NCBI RefSeq assembly: GCF_001420695.1
Contig: NZ_LJJB01000007.1
Location: forward strand, 1,634,184 to 1,698,183
Length of the DNA: 64,000 bases
Direction of reading: 5' to 3'
DNA from: Brevibacillus choshinensis
Lineage (GTDB): Bacteria; Bacillota; Bacilli; Brevibacillales; Brevibacillaceae
Of the stretch, positions 43,665-52,397 are shown one piece after another; position 1 is the stretch's first letter, and each line of letters opens with the position of its first letter. A program made the translations under genes and the position numbers. The notes under the pieces were generated by a model that worked only from the letters and a program-made list of their open reading frames with translations, ran no database searches and had not been told where the DNA came from.

Positions 43665-45263
43665 ATGAACAGTCAGATTGAAGATAAAACATCATTGAAG
43701 CAGACAACAGCCCGAATAACGCAGGAGGTGGGGATGAAACGACAATCACCCGTTCAGCTGTTTCTAGTAAAGTTCAAGAAACAAACGATGGCGCTTGCAG
43801 CCTTCTGGGTATTGGTTGGCATCTTCCTGCTGGGGCTGGCTGGCACGTGGATCACACCCTTTGATCCAAACAGACCTGTCAATGAACAGTATGAGGAAAA
43901 AGGGATCAACCCCACAAAAGCAATGACTGGGGTGATAGAGGTAATCGGGAAGATGAGTGATGGAACAAAGCGTCCTTTATCTGATCTTGCACTGCAAAGC
44001 ACGAACCGTCAGATCGCGGATGTCCGCTATTCCGAAGGGGAGGCCATCGTCACACCGGTAGGCCAAGGTAGCACGACGGCGTTGATTGCAAAAGACAACG
44101 TTTCTACTCAGGTCCAGGTAGACGTATCCGTAGAGGGCACATCGAAGGTCATCACGCAACTACTGCTGCACGGTCCGACAAGCACTGTAAAAAAGGGTGA
44201 CAACTTTCAGCTTGAACTAGAGGCTCGGCTCTCCAATGGTGAAAAGCTGGTTGGCCTGGAACAAATTCATAGCAACCTGCAGCAATTACAGGGCGCGAAC
44301 AACTCCGTATCTCAAGGCAACAGTGGATTTTTGTTAGGAAAGAAAAAGAAGGAGCAACTGCAGGTTCATTACGAATCCACAAATGAAGAGGTGTTACGAG
44401 TCAATCAGGACGGAATCGTGACTGCGCTCGGGAGAGGAACTGGCAAGGTAAAAGTATCACTCGGGTCTATATCGACAATCGTGCCTATTGCGGTTGAGAC
44501 AGCGATGAAAGATCCAGTCCTCGTTCAAATACTGGTTTCCCAATCACAAATTACGTTGCAGGATAGCAGCAAACATCAGCCGCCATCCCTTCTTCATTGG
44601 TTCGGAACCGATCATCAGAATCGGGATATTTTTAGCCGCGTTTTGGCTGGGACACGAGCAACTTTGTTCATCGGATTCGTCTCTGTCGGGATAGGGGCTA
44701 TTCTCGGTACATTGCTTGGACTATTGGCCGGTTATTACGGACGGTGGGTCGACTCGATCATTACTCGTCTGACCGATATCCTGCTTGCCTTTCCAGGGAT
44801 TCTGCTCGCGATTGCAGTTATTGCCGTATTGGGACCTGGAATGGCCAACATTATTTTTGCAGTAGCAGTTTTTACAGTTCCCATCTTCATCCGCATCGTT
44901 AGAGGCAGCGCCCTATCACTCAAGCAAATGACGTATGTGGAGGCAGCGAAATCTATCGGTGTGCCGGATTTTGTGATTATCATGCGGCATATTTTGCCTG
45001 GCATGCTACCTGTCGTGATGATTTATTTGACCATGAGAATTGGAACTGCTATTCTGCTGGGTGCTGCTCTTAGCTTTCTCGGGTTGGGTGGGGATATTAC
45101 GGCGCCGGAATGGGGAGCGATGTTAAGTGCGGCCAAAGATAACAGCCGGTCTTTATTCTATCCTACCTTTTTTCCAGGGATAGCCATTGTGCTTACTGTC
45201 GTTTGTTTCAATCTGTTTGGTGACGGGCTGCGAGATACACTCGATCCCAAGCTAAAGGAGTAG
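43665..45263 (+). CDS. dipeptide ABC transporter permease (DppC-like) with extracytoplasmic Ig-like insertion
   Basis: At 532 residues this DppC-type permease is some 230 longer than normal. The usual first membrane span (~42-62, ending TWITPFDPN) and the usual continuation HWFGTDHQNRDIFSRVLAG (~307) are separated by an extra extracytoplasmic segment. That segment (~80-300) has bacterial Ig-like (BIG2-type) repeats, best seen in STNEEVLRVNQDGIVTALG and in VTPVGQGSTTALIAKDN. The C-terminal part keeps five spans and the EAA loop TYVEAAKSIGVPDF. A second in-frame ATG at 43734 has an even stronger AGGAGG, so a form 23 residues shorter may be made. Confidence 0.92.
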   Translation: MNSQIEDKTSLKQTTARITQEVGMKRQSPVQLFLVKFKKQTMALAAFWVLVGIFLLGLAGTWITPFDPNRPVNEQYEEKGINPTKAMTGVIEVIGKMSDGTKRPLSDLALQSTNRQIADVRYSEGEAIVTPVGQGSTTALIAKDNVSTQVQVDVSVEGTSKVITQLLLHGPTSTVKKGDNFQLELEARLSNGEKLVGLEQIHSNLQQLQGANNSVSQGNSGFLLGKKKKEQLQVHYESTNEEVLRVNQDGIVTALGRGTGKVKVSLGSISTIVPIAVETAMKDPVLVQILVSQSQITLQDSSKHQPPSLLHWFGTDHQNRDIFSRVLAGTRATLFIGFVSVGIGAILGTLLGLLAGYYGRWVDSIITRLTDILLAFPGILLAIAVIAVLGPGMANIIFAVAVFTVPIFIRIVRGSALSLKQMTYVEAAKSIGVPDFVIIMRHILPGMLPVVMIYLTMRIGTAILLGAALSFLGLGGDITAPEWGAMLSAAKDNSRSLFYPTFFPGIAIVLTVVCFNLFGDGLRDTLDPKLKE

Positions 45264-45273
45264 AAGAAATAGG

Positions 45274-46242
45274 ATGAAAAAGCCGATTTTAGAGGTCAAC
45301 CAACTACAGGTGTCATTTACAAAAGATGAGAAAGAGATCACTGTGGTCAACGGGGTTTCTTTTGTGGTTCATGAGGGTGAAACCTTGGGGATCGTAGGTG
45401 AGTCCGGGTGTGGCAAAAGCATCACATCTCTATCCATCATGCGCCTCATCCCAAGCCCGCCAGGCCGCATTTCTAGTGGACAAATCGTTTACAACAATGT
45501 TGATTTGACCAAATTGTCAGAGGAAGAGATACGCGGAGTGCGCGGTAACGAGATATCGATGATCTTTCAAGAGCCTATGACCTCCTTAAACCCACTTTTT
45601 ACAATTGGCAGGCAAATCGATGAAATTATCCTGCTGCATACACATGCCTCCAGGAAGGAAGCCAAACAACTGTCCATCGAGATGCTGAAGCGCGTTGGAA
45701 TATCCCGAGCAGAGCAAGTCTATCTTAGCTATCCATTCGAGCTCTCTGGTGGCATGAGGCAACGAGTCATGATCGCGATCGGAATGGTGTGCGAACCCAA
45801 GCTATTAATCGCTGACGAGCCGACTACCGCACTGGATGTGACGATTCAGCTGCAAATATTGGACTTGATGAAAAGTTTGCAGGCAAACGCAAACACCGCC
45901 ATCATCTTGATCACCCATGACCTAGGGGTAGTTGCTGAGTTGTGTGACCGTGTTCTAGTGATGTACGCAGGCGAAATGGTAGAGGAGGCTGATGTGGACG
46001 ATTTGTTCCATGACCCCAAGCATCCTTATACAATCGGTCTCCTTAAGTCCATGCCCTCGATAACGGAAAAGAATAATCGCTTGTATTCAATCAAGGGGCA
46101 AGTTCCACCAGCAGGGATGATTACCAGAGGATGCCGCTTCGCTGATCGGTGTGGTCGTGCCTTTGACCGATGCTGGGAGGATGACCCACAGCAAGTAGTA
46201 GTCGGAAAAAATCATACTTGTCGATGCTGGCTGTATGCCTAG
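45274..46242 (+). CDS. dipeptide ABC transporter ATPase (DppD-like)
   Basis: The 322-residue ATPase has Walker A GESGCGKSI, Q-loop IFQEPMTSLNPLF, signature ELSGGMRQRVMIA, Walker B LLIADEPTTALD and switch His LITHDLGV. The C-terminal oligopeptide-transporter domain has four cysteines (GCRFADRCGRAFDRC and a later HTCRC) that in relatives hold an iron-sulfur cluster. It works with the DppF-like protein encoded next. Confidence 0.95.
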   Translation: MKKPILEVNQLQVSFTKDEKEITVVNGVSFVVHEGETLGIVGESGCGKSITSLSIMRLIPSPPGRISSGQIVYNNVDLTKLSEEEIRGVRGNEISMIFQEPMTSLNPLFTIGRQIDEIILLHTHASRKEAKQLSIEMLKRVGISRAEQVYLSYPFELSGGMRQRVMIAIGMVCEPKLLIADEPTTALDVTIQLQILDLMKSLQANANTAIILITHDLGVVAELCDRVLVMYAGEMVEEADVDDLFHDPKHPYTIGLLKSMPSITEKNNRLYSIKGQVPPAGMITRGCRFADRCGRAFDRCWEDDPQQVVVGKNHTCRCWLYA

Positions 46243-46262
46243 CATCATTAGGAGGTGCTTTG

Positions 46263-47228
46263 GTGGAACCACTGGTGGAAATAAAAGAAGTAAAGGTGTA
46301 TTTTCCGTCCAAGAGTAAGCTGTATGCAAAATCAAAGAGTGTAGTGAAGGCAGTGGATGATGTTTCGTTTTCTATCAGGCAAGGAGAGACTCTGGGACTT
46401 GTCGGAGAATCAGGCTGCGGAAAATCAACCACAGGACGGGCTGTTATGCAGCTTCTCAAACCGACATCAGGTGAAATCAGTTTTGCAGGCAGGAAGTTGT
46501 CCTCTTTATCTGTAAGCGAATTGAGACAAGAGCGCAAACATTTCCAAATGGTGTTCCAGGATCCGTTCTCTTCACTAAATCCACGGCTCACAGTAAAAGA
46601 GATTCTCGATGAGCCTTTGAAAGCCCACAGGATTGGCTCTGCGCAGGAACGGTGGGGAAGAATACGTCATATCATGGAGGTTTGCGGATTAAATCACAAC
46701 TATGCCAGCCGATACGCCCACGAATTTTCGGGAGGACAACGGCAACGAATCGGCATAGCTCGTGCGCTGATCCTGCATCCACAGCTGGTCGTGGCAGATG
46801 AACCCGTCTCTGCATTGGACGTATCGATCCAGTCGCAAATATTAAATCTCATGCAGGATTTACAAGAAGAGTTTCAGCTTACTTATCTGTTCATCTCCCA
46901 TGACCTCGGTGTTGTTCGACATATATGCGATCGAGTAGGCGTCATGTATTTGGGGAGAATGGCTGAGCTTGCGACGACTGAAGAATTATTCGCTAATTCA
47001 TTACATCCCTATACCAAAACGCTATTATCCGCGATCCCAGTTCCAGATCCGCGGCTGAGAAAGGATCGGATTATTTTGCAGGGGGATGTGCCGTCGCCCA
47101 TCAATCCGCCACAGGGCTGTGCTTTTTCGGGCAGATGTCCTAACGTGATGGAAATTTGTAAAGAAAGCAGACCTCGAATGCTGAACGTGACGGGTGAGCA
47201 TAGTGTGGCTTGTCATCTCTATGGATGA
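46263..47228 (+). CDS. dipeptide ABC transporter ATPase (DppF-like)
   Basis: From the GTG preceded by TTAGGAGGTG the protein has 321 residues; a longer frame from 46218 overlaps the previous gene and lacks a ribosome site. It has Walker A GESGCGKST, FQDPFSSLNPRL, signature EFSGGQRQRIGIARAL, Walker B LVVADEPVSALD and FISHDLGV. The C-terminal Cys-containing segment is GCAFSGRCPNVMEIC. It completes the heterodimeric ATPase of the importer. Confidence 0.95.
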   Translation: MEPLVEIKEVKVYFPSKSKLYAKSKSVVKAVDDVSFSIRQGETLGLVGESGCGKSTTGRAVMQLLKPTSGEISFAGRKLSSLSVSELRQERKHFQMVFQDPFSSLNPRLTVKEILDEPLKAHRIGSAQERWGRIRHIMEVCGLNHNYASRYAHEFSGGQRQRIGIARALILHPQLVVADEPVSALDVSIQSQILNLMQDLQEEFQLTYLFISHDLGVVRHICDRVGVMYLGRMAELATTEELFANSLHPYTKTLLSAIPVPDPRLRKDRIILQGDVPSPINPPQGCAFSGRCPNVMEICKESRPRMLNVTGEHSVACHLYG

Positions 47229-47264
47229 TGAGAAAAGGAAGCTGAAGATGGGAGAGAAAAAGAA

Positions 47265-48635
47265 ATGAGCTTGACAATGGTTGAACGATTGCTAGAAGAG
47301 CGAAAATCAGACTATTTGCAACAATTGTTTGCATTGCTAAAACAGAAAAGCATCAGCACCACAAATGAGGGCGTACGAGAATGCGCAGAGTTGTTACTGG
47401 AAATGATGCAGTCATGTGGTATACAGAGCCGATTGATGGAAACAGCGGGACATCCTGTGGTGTACGGGGAATGGCTTAAGGCTGAGAATACGTTTACCGT
47501 TTTGATCTATGGACATTATGATGTGCAACCGCCTGATCCGGTGGAAGAATGGCAGTCACCGCCCTTTGAACCGACGATACGTGAGGGAAGGATTTATTGC
47601 CGTGGAGTAGGAGACAACAAAGGACAATTGATGGCACAGGTGCTGGCAATTAAAACGTACTTAGACAGTTTTGGAGAGCTCCCAGTAAATGTAAAACTAT
47701 TGTTTGAAGGTGAGGAGGAAAACAGCAGCCCACATCTCGCAGCATTCGTTGCCGAGCATAAAGAACTATTAGCGTGTGACCTTGTCTATACATCTGATGG
47801 GCCAATGCATGGTAGCGGCATTCCTTCTGTCGAACTCGGTGTCAGGGGAATTCTAGGTGTTGAAATGATCGCTTACGGAGCCAAATGGGATCATCATTCT
47901 GGAAATATGGGTAATATCGCACCAAATCCGGCGTGGATGCTGATCGACCTGTTGAGAACGATGCGCGATGAGCATGGCAGAGTTCTGATCGAAGGATTCT
48001 ACGATAACATCCGCAAGCCAACCGCCTATGAGCTTGATCTGTTTCGCAAATTGCCCTTTGATCGCAATGAGTTGATCGAGCAGATCGGATACCCGGATAT
48101 CGAAGAGGATTCCGAAACCTACTATCGTCAGGTATCATTGGAACCTACTTTTAATATTTGTGGTTTCCACAGTGGATACGGAGGAGATGGCTCAAAGACG
48201 ATCATTCCTGCCAAAGCGAGCGTGAAAATGGATATTCGCCTTGTCATCGATCAGGATCCGGATGACATATTTCAAAAACTGTGTTCCCACGTCAGGAAGT
48301 ACGCTCCTTCCATTAACGTTTTGCATCAGGGAGACATGAGGCCTTCACGTACTTCTGCTGAACTGGAAATTGTGAAAGTGGTCGTAGAAGGCGTAGGGAA
48401 TGCTTACGGAATCGATCCACTACTAGTGCCTGGTGTAGGGGGCAGCCTGCCCGATTATGTCTGGACACAAATCCTCGGGGTGCCGTCTGTGATGGTCCCG
48501 TATGCCAATGCAGATGAGGCGAATCATGCACCGAATGAGAATATGGTAGTAGAGCTATTTTATAAAGGAATCTCGTGCACATGTCATGTGCTTCATCAAT
48601 TAGGGGAGTTTTCTAAGAAGAAAAATGATTTGTAG
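47265..48635 (+). CDS. M20 family dipeptidase
   Basis: The 456-residue metallopeptidase has the co-catalytic dizinc motifs of M20. YGHYDVQPPDPVEEW carries His and the catalytic Asp, CRGVGDNKGQLMA the bridging Asp, and FEGEEENSSPHL the general-base Glu. Next come TSDGPMHG and the final NHAPNENM His. A dimerisation (lid) domain lies at ~200-320. It belongs with carnosinase/PepV-like cytosolic dipeptidases and would hydrolyse the peptides imported by the preceding transporter. It is the last gene of the operon, before a strong terminator. Confidence 0.93.
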   Translation: MSLTMVERLLEERKSDYLQQLFALLKQKSISTTNEGVRECAELLLEMMQSCGIQSRLMETAGHPVVYGEWLKAENTFTVLIYGHYDVQPPDPVEEWQSPPFEPTIREGRIYCRGVGDNKGQLMAQVLAIKTYLDSFGELPVNVKLLFEGEEENSSPHLAAFVAEHKELLACDLVYTSDGPMHGSGIPSVELGVRGILGVEMIAYGAKWDHHSGNMGNIAPNPAWMLIDLLRTMRDEHGRVLIEGFYDNIRKPTAYELDLFRKLPFDRNELIEQIGYPDIEEDSETYYRQVSLEPTFNICGFHSGYGGDGSKTIIPAKASVKMDIRLVIDQDPDDIFQKLCSHVRKYAPSINVLHQGDMRPSRTSAELEIVKVVVEGVGNAYGIDPLLVPGVGGSLPDYVWTQILGVPSVMVPYANADEANHAPNENMVVELFYKGISCTCHVLHQLGEFSKKKNDL

Positions 48636-48685
48636 TGAGATGAGCAGGCCAAAGAATAATAAGGATCAAAAGAGCAAGAAAAAAA

Positions 48686-48721
48686 GGCACGCGGCGCAAA
48701 AAAGCCGGGTGTCATTTTTTC
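48686..48721 (+). terminator. terminator after the dipeptidase gene
   Basis: GGCACGCGGC pairs with GCCGGGTGTC (9 of 10 positions, 8-base loop) and is followed by ATTTTTT. Confidence 0.8.
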
Positions 48722-48767
48722 TGTCTACCTGTTGCAGTATCACTAGTTTTCACTCCGGATGCGTGCC

Positions 48768-50189
48768 TTAGCGATTCATTTCGTTGCGGATATGATATTT
48801 ACCTAACCTGCGTATCAGCGATGTTTGGGTAATTCCAAGGACTTTTGCCGTTTTTCGGGTAGACTTATGCTCCTTAAATGCCTGTTCAATGATTCTCTTC
48901 TCTACATCTTCGAGAACCTCGCTTAACGTATTGCCATTTTTCAAAAAGTCCAAAGCCTCTTTTTCCGCATGGGCAAAGAGAAAACGCTTTGGTAAATCAT
49001 GAATCGAAATTTCTTCCTCTTTTGCCATGATGACGAGCCGCTCAACCGTATTTTCCAACTCGCGTACATTTCCCGGCCACTGATAACGCTGCAAGGCATC
49101 TATTGTTTGCGTCGAAAGGGTCCGAGTGCGGCCGTGCATCTGGTTATATTTTTGTAAATAAAAGTGGAGGAGTGGAAAAATATCTTCTTTTCGCTCACGC
49201 AGAGGAGGAATTTCAACTGGCAAAATATGAAGACGATAATACAGATCTGCGCGAAATTTCCCCTCTTTTACCATATCCTCAATCTCTCGGTTCGTCGCTA
49301 CAATGATGCGAACATCAGCCTTTTCTATATGTGAACCGCCAAGTGGCATATAGGTTTTGTCTTGCAGTAATTGAAGGAGCTTAGGTTGCAAATGTAGGGG
49401 AAGTTCACTGATTTCATCTAAAAAGAGCGTTCCTTTTTCGGCTAGTTTGACCAATCCTGACTTGCCGGTTGAATTAGCACCAGTAAAGGCTCCTTTGTGG
49501 TAGCCGAACAATTCCGACTCGAGAAGTGAATCCGGAATGGCTGCACAATTCAAGTGAAGAAATGGCTGATTGCGTCGTTCGCTCAAGTCGTGAATACGTT
49601 TGGCTACCAGACTTTTTCCAACTCCTGTTTCTCCTGTAATAAGCACGGTTGAAGCTACGCTCGCTACTCTTTCCAATATATCCACAAGTAAACTATGTAC
49701 TTTGCTTTGTCCAACAAGGGGCTGTTCCTCGTTGAACAGGATAAACCGAGTGCTCATTTTGTTTAGTTCTAGTAAATACCGACTCAATACGGGACGTAAA
49801 TCCTCCAATTGAATGGTAGAAACATGTTCCATCCAGTTGCTAATATCGTCACCATGTGCCACAAAGTATACGGGGTTGTCCTGCTCATCCATGATGACCT
49901 CGCCAGAGACCGTCACCTTATGCCGCCCGGTAATTTCTTGCACAGCTGTTACCGGGCGTCTGGCTTGTGCAGTCATTTCGATTACGCAAGGAGTAAAAGC
50001 TCCTTCTTTATTCAGGAGGTAAACATTACGGCCAATCAATTCTTCCCTGCTTTTGTTTAGAATCTTGCAACCCGCTAGGTTCACCCAAATAATCGTTCCG
50101 TCTGCATCACAAATATTAATCCCGCTGCTAATGGTATCCAGAATTTTCAGGAGATATTTTGCTTCAATTTGGCCAGGAATGTTGTTCAT
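48768..50189 (-). CDS. PAS domain sigma-54-dependent activator
   Basis: The 473-residue activator starts at the ATG nine bases after AGGAGG. A PAS sensor (~10-110, LDTISSGINICDADGTIIWVN) precedes an AAA+ domain with Walker A GETGVGKS, the sigma-54 contact GYHKGAFTGAN, Walker B KGTLFLDEISE and RADLYYRLHILPVEIPPLRERKED. The C-terminus is a Fis/TyrR-type HTH, HKSTRKTAKVLGITQTSLIRRLGKY. It is divergent from the symporter/amidohydrolase operon, whose sigma-54 promoter is at 50392, its probable target. The PAS domain probably binds a substrate or metabolite of that pathway. Confidence 0.93.
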   Translation of the reverse strand: MNNIPGQIEAKYLLKILDTISSGINICDADGTIIWVNLAGCKILNKSREELIGRNVYLLNKEGAFTPCVIEMTAQARRPVTAVQEITGRHKVTVSGEVIMDEQDNPVYFVAHGDDISNWMEHVSTIQLEDLRPVLSRYLLELNKMSTRFILFNEEQPLVGQSKVHSLLVDILERVASVASTVLITGETGVGKSLVAKRIHDLSERRNQPFLHLNCAAIPDSLLESELFGYHKGAFTGANSTGKSGLVKLAEKGTLFLDEISELPLHLQPKLLQLLQDKTYMPLGGSHIEKADVRIIVATNREIEDMVKEGKFRADLYYRLHILPVEIPPLRERKEDIFPLLHFYLQKYNQMHGRTRTLSTQTIDALQRYQWPGNVRELENTVERLVIMAKEEEISIHDLPKRFLFAHAEKEALDFLKNGNTLSEVLEDVEKRIIEQAFKEHKSTRKTAKVLGITQTSLIRRLGKYHIRNEMNR

Positions 50190-50222
50190 CGCTTGAAACC
50201 TCCTTAGAATGCATCCGGTTTC

Positions 50223-50238
50223 GAACCACAAACGGTTC
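50223..50238. promoter_or_regulatory. candidate upstream activating site
   Basis: The perfect inverted repeat GAACC-ACAAAC-GGTTC lies about 155 bases upstream of the sigma-54 promoter at 50392, beside the activator gene's own ribosome site. Confidence 0.5.
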
Positions 50239-50391
50239 AATTAAAAGGGAAGTTATGAAATTCAGTGAAAAGAACGAACCATAATCGCATCATTCGAAAC
50301 GGTTTTAGATCGTTAAACACTATAATAGTTTAAATTTTATGAAAATAACAATAGATTTCATGTTTTTTTGTTATACATTCAATACTAATTA

Positions 50392-50409
50392 CTGGCATGA
50401 GTTTTGCTA
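50392..50409 (+). promoter_or_regulatory. sigma-54 promoter of the symporter/amidohydrolase operon
   Basis: CTGGCATGAGTTTTGCTA has -24 GG and -12 GC exactly ten bases apart and a TTTTGCT -12 element. It faces the DUF3311, symporter and amidohydrolase genes and is paired with the divergent sigma-54 activator at 48768. Confidence 0.87.
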
Positions 50410-50447
50410 ATGGAAAAGGACACCGAACAGAATTGCTTATGTAATCA

Positions 50448-50652
50448 AAGGAGGTGTTTGGATAAAAGTCTATTATGTATTGGGTTTATTTCCTTTTATC
50501 GGAATAGTAGGAGGGACCGCCTTATTTGCCAACAGAGACCCCCGTTTGTCCTAGGTATGCCGTTTATTCTGTTTTGGATCGTTTATGAATTGTTTCGACT
50601 TCCCTCATCATGTATTATTTCCAAGCTTGGCGCTCATTCCCTTTATAGGTAA
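50448..50652 (+). pseudogene. frameshifted DUF3311 relic
   Basis: After a good AAAGGAGGTG ribosome site one frame reads KVYYVLGLFPFIGIVGG, then FANRDPRL, and hits a stop near 50551. The similarity continues in another frame as PPFVLGMPFILFWIVYEL. Together these match the intact DUF3311 protein encoded just downstream (VLGLIPFIGMLGG, then FANKATPLVLGLPFLLFWIV). No ATG is in frame where the start should be. It is a degenerate tandem duplicate. Confidence 0.75.
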
Positions 50653-50671
50653 AAGATGAAGGAGGTAACTC

Positions 50672-50869
50672 ATGAAACCGATTCATGTATTGGGACTCAT
50701 ACCTTTTATTGGTATGCTTGGCGGACTCCCTTTTGCCAACAAGGCCACCCCTTTGGTGTTAGGGCTGCCGTTTTTACTCTTTTGGATCGTGCTTTGGGTC
50801 ATTCTGACCTCGGTCGTGATGGCCATCGTCAATTTCCTTGATCCTTCTAATCGGGAGGAGGAAGTCTGA
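50672..50869 (+). CDS. DUF3311 small membrane protein
   Basis: This 65-residue protein with two membrane spans (VLGLIPFIGMLGGLPF and VLGLPFLLFWIVLWVILTSVVMAIV) is of the DUF3311 (B. subtilis YhjC-like) family. Such proteins are nearly always encoded just before a sodium:solute symporter and are thought to be its small accessory subunit. GAAGGAGGT precedes the ATG. The stop overlaps the symporter start, showing coupling. Confidence 0.9.
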   Translation: MKPIHVLGLIPFIGMLGGLPFANKATPLVLGLPFLLFWIVLWVILTSVVMAIVNFLDPSNREEEV

Positions 50870-52350
50870 TGATCAGCGCTATGCTAATTATGCTTGCCTT
50901 TCTGATCGCGGCTATTTTTCTAGCCATTCAATCGGGCTGGGGTAAAAAAATGAATCTGGAACAATGGGCCGTTGGAGGTCGCGGTTTTGGAACCGTTTTC
51001 GTGTTTCTTTTGCTTGCAGGCGAATTTTTTACGACATTCACATTCCTTGGCGGCAGCGGGATGATTTATCAGGTCGGCTCACCTGCTTATTACGTCCTTA
51101 TGTACTTGACATTGGCCTATGTCTTTTCTTACTATTTGCTGCCCCCGATTTGGCGGTATGCCAAAGAACACAGGATCGTCTCGATCTCCGACTTTTTCCG
51201 CAGCAAATATGAGAGTTCGTTGCTGGGTATGCTGGTCGCCGTCGTCGGGATGGTCGGTTCTGTGCCGATAGTTGTCCTGCAATTGAAAGGGCTTGGTATT
51301 ATCGTATCGGAAACTTCTTATGGGATGATTTCTCCCACGTTGGCCATGTGGATTGGGACCATAGTCGTTACGGTCTATGTTATGATTTCCGGGATTCATG
51401 GCGCCGCTCGGACGGCAATTATCAAGGACATCACAATCGTGATGATCGTGGTATTTCTGGGGATTTATTTGCCCTATCACTACTATGACGGGTTTAAGCC
51501 GATGTTTGAAGCGATTCAGGCGACAAAACCGGGTCATCTGACATTGCCTGACAAGGGACAGAGCCTCAGTTGGGTTATTTCCACCGTTTTGTTGACAGTA
51601 GTCGGTTTTTACATGCAACCAGGGCTTTTTGCGGCAGCGTTATCAGCTAAGAGCGTAAAAGTATTTCGCCGCAATACGATTATCATGCCGTTGTACACCT
51701 TGATGCTTGTATTCGTCTTTTTGGTAGGCTATACGGCCATCCTGCAAGTTCCTGGCTTAAAGGGGGCGGAAGGTGACTTAGCCTTGTTACGGCTTTCCAT
51801 TCAGACTTTTGACCCGTGGTTCATCGGGGTGATCGGCGGGGTCGGACTGTTAACCGCTCTGGTGCCTACCTCCGTTTTCCTGCTAACCATCGGGACATTA
51901 TTCGCGAAAAACATCTATCAGCCATTGGCCAAGTCAAGCAGCGAGGAGCACATAGCCAAGGTAGCGAAAGTAACCGTTCCGGTCGTTGCGTTGATTTCTC
52001 TTTACTTTGTCATTAATGGAGGCAATGCCCTGTACGCCTTGTTGCTGATGTCGTTTAGTTTGATCACGCAGTTATTTCCGGCACTCTTGTGTAGTTTGCT
52101 GCCGAACAACAACCCGGTCAACAAATATGGAGCTGCCTGGGGAATTTTATGCGGCGTGGCGACCGTAGCCTATTTGACGATTTCCAAGACGACGATTGGG
52201 ACGTTGTTCCCCGATTTGCCGCAAGCTGTGAAAGATTTAAACACCGGATTTATCGCGCTTTTCGTGAATCTGCTTATCACCTTTGTAGTCAGTGCGCTTA
52301 CTCGCAACAGCGTTGCCAAAAAAGAAACCATATCTTCCCCAAATTACTAG
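50869..52350 (+). CDS. sodium:solute symporter (SSS family, YhjB-like)
   Basis: The 493-residue protein has about thirteen membrane spans in the LeuT-like SSS fold. It has GWGKKMNLEQWAVGGRGFGTVFVFLLLAGEFFTTFTFLGG at the first spans (the GEFFT region is the family's unwound helix) and the SSS signature-like ISGIHGAARTAIIKD. The substrate is unknown. Co-transcription with a YtcJ-like amidohydrolase suggests it imports an amide, N-acyl or carboxylate compound. Confidence 0.9.
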   Translation: MISAMLIMLAFLIAAIFLAIQSGWGKKMNLEQWAVGGRGFGTVFVFLLLAGEFFTTFTFLGGSGMIYQVGSPAYYVLMYLTLAYVFSYYLLPPIWRYAKEHRIVSISDFFRSKYESSLLGMLVAVVGMVGSVPIVVLQLKGLGIIVSETSYGMISPTLAMWIGTIVVTVYVMISGIHGAARTAIIKDITIVMIVVFLGIYLPYHYYDGFKPMFEAIQATKPGHLTLPDKGQSLSWVISTVLLTVVGFYMQPGLFAAALSAKSVKVFRRNTIIMPLYTLMLVFVFLVGYTAILQVPGLKGAEGDLALLRLSIQTFDPWFIGVIGGVGLLTALVPTSVFLLTIGTLFAKNIYQPLAKSSSEEHIAKVAKVTVPVVALISLYFVINGGNALYALLLMSFSLITQLFPALLCSLLPNNNPVNKYGAAWGILCGVATVAYLTISKTTIGTLFPDLPQAVKDLNTGFIALFVNLLITFVVSALTRNSVAKKETISSPNY

Positions 52351-52397
52351 AACAATTTTTAACCTCATCGAATTCCATTTTGAAAGGGGTATAACCA

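Larger units (their letters stand above)
50190..50671 (+). other. intergenic regulatory region of the symporter operon
   Basis: The gap between the divergent activator and the intact DUF3311 gene holds a candidate activator site (50223-50238), a sigma-54 promoter (50392-50409) and a frameshifted DUF3311 relic (50448-50652). Confidence 0.75.
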
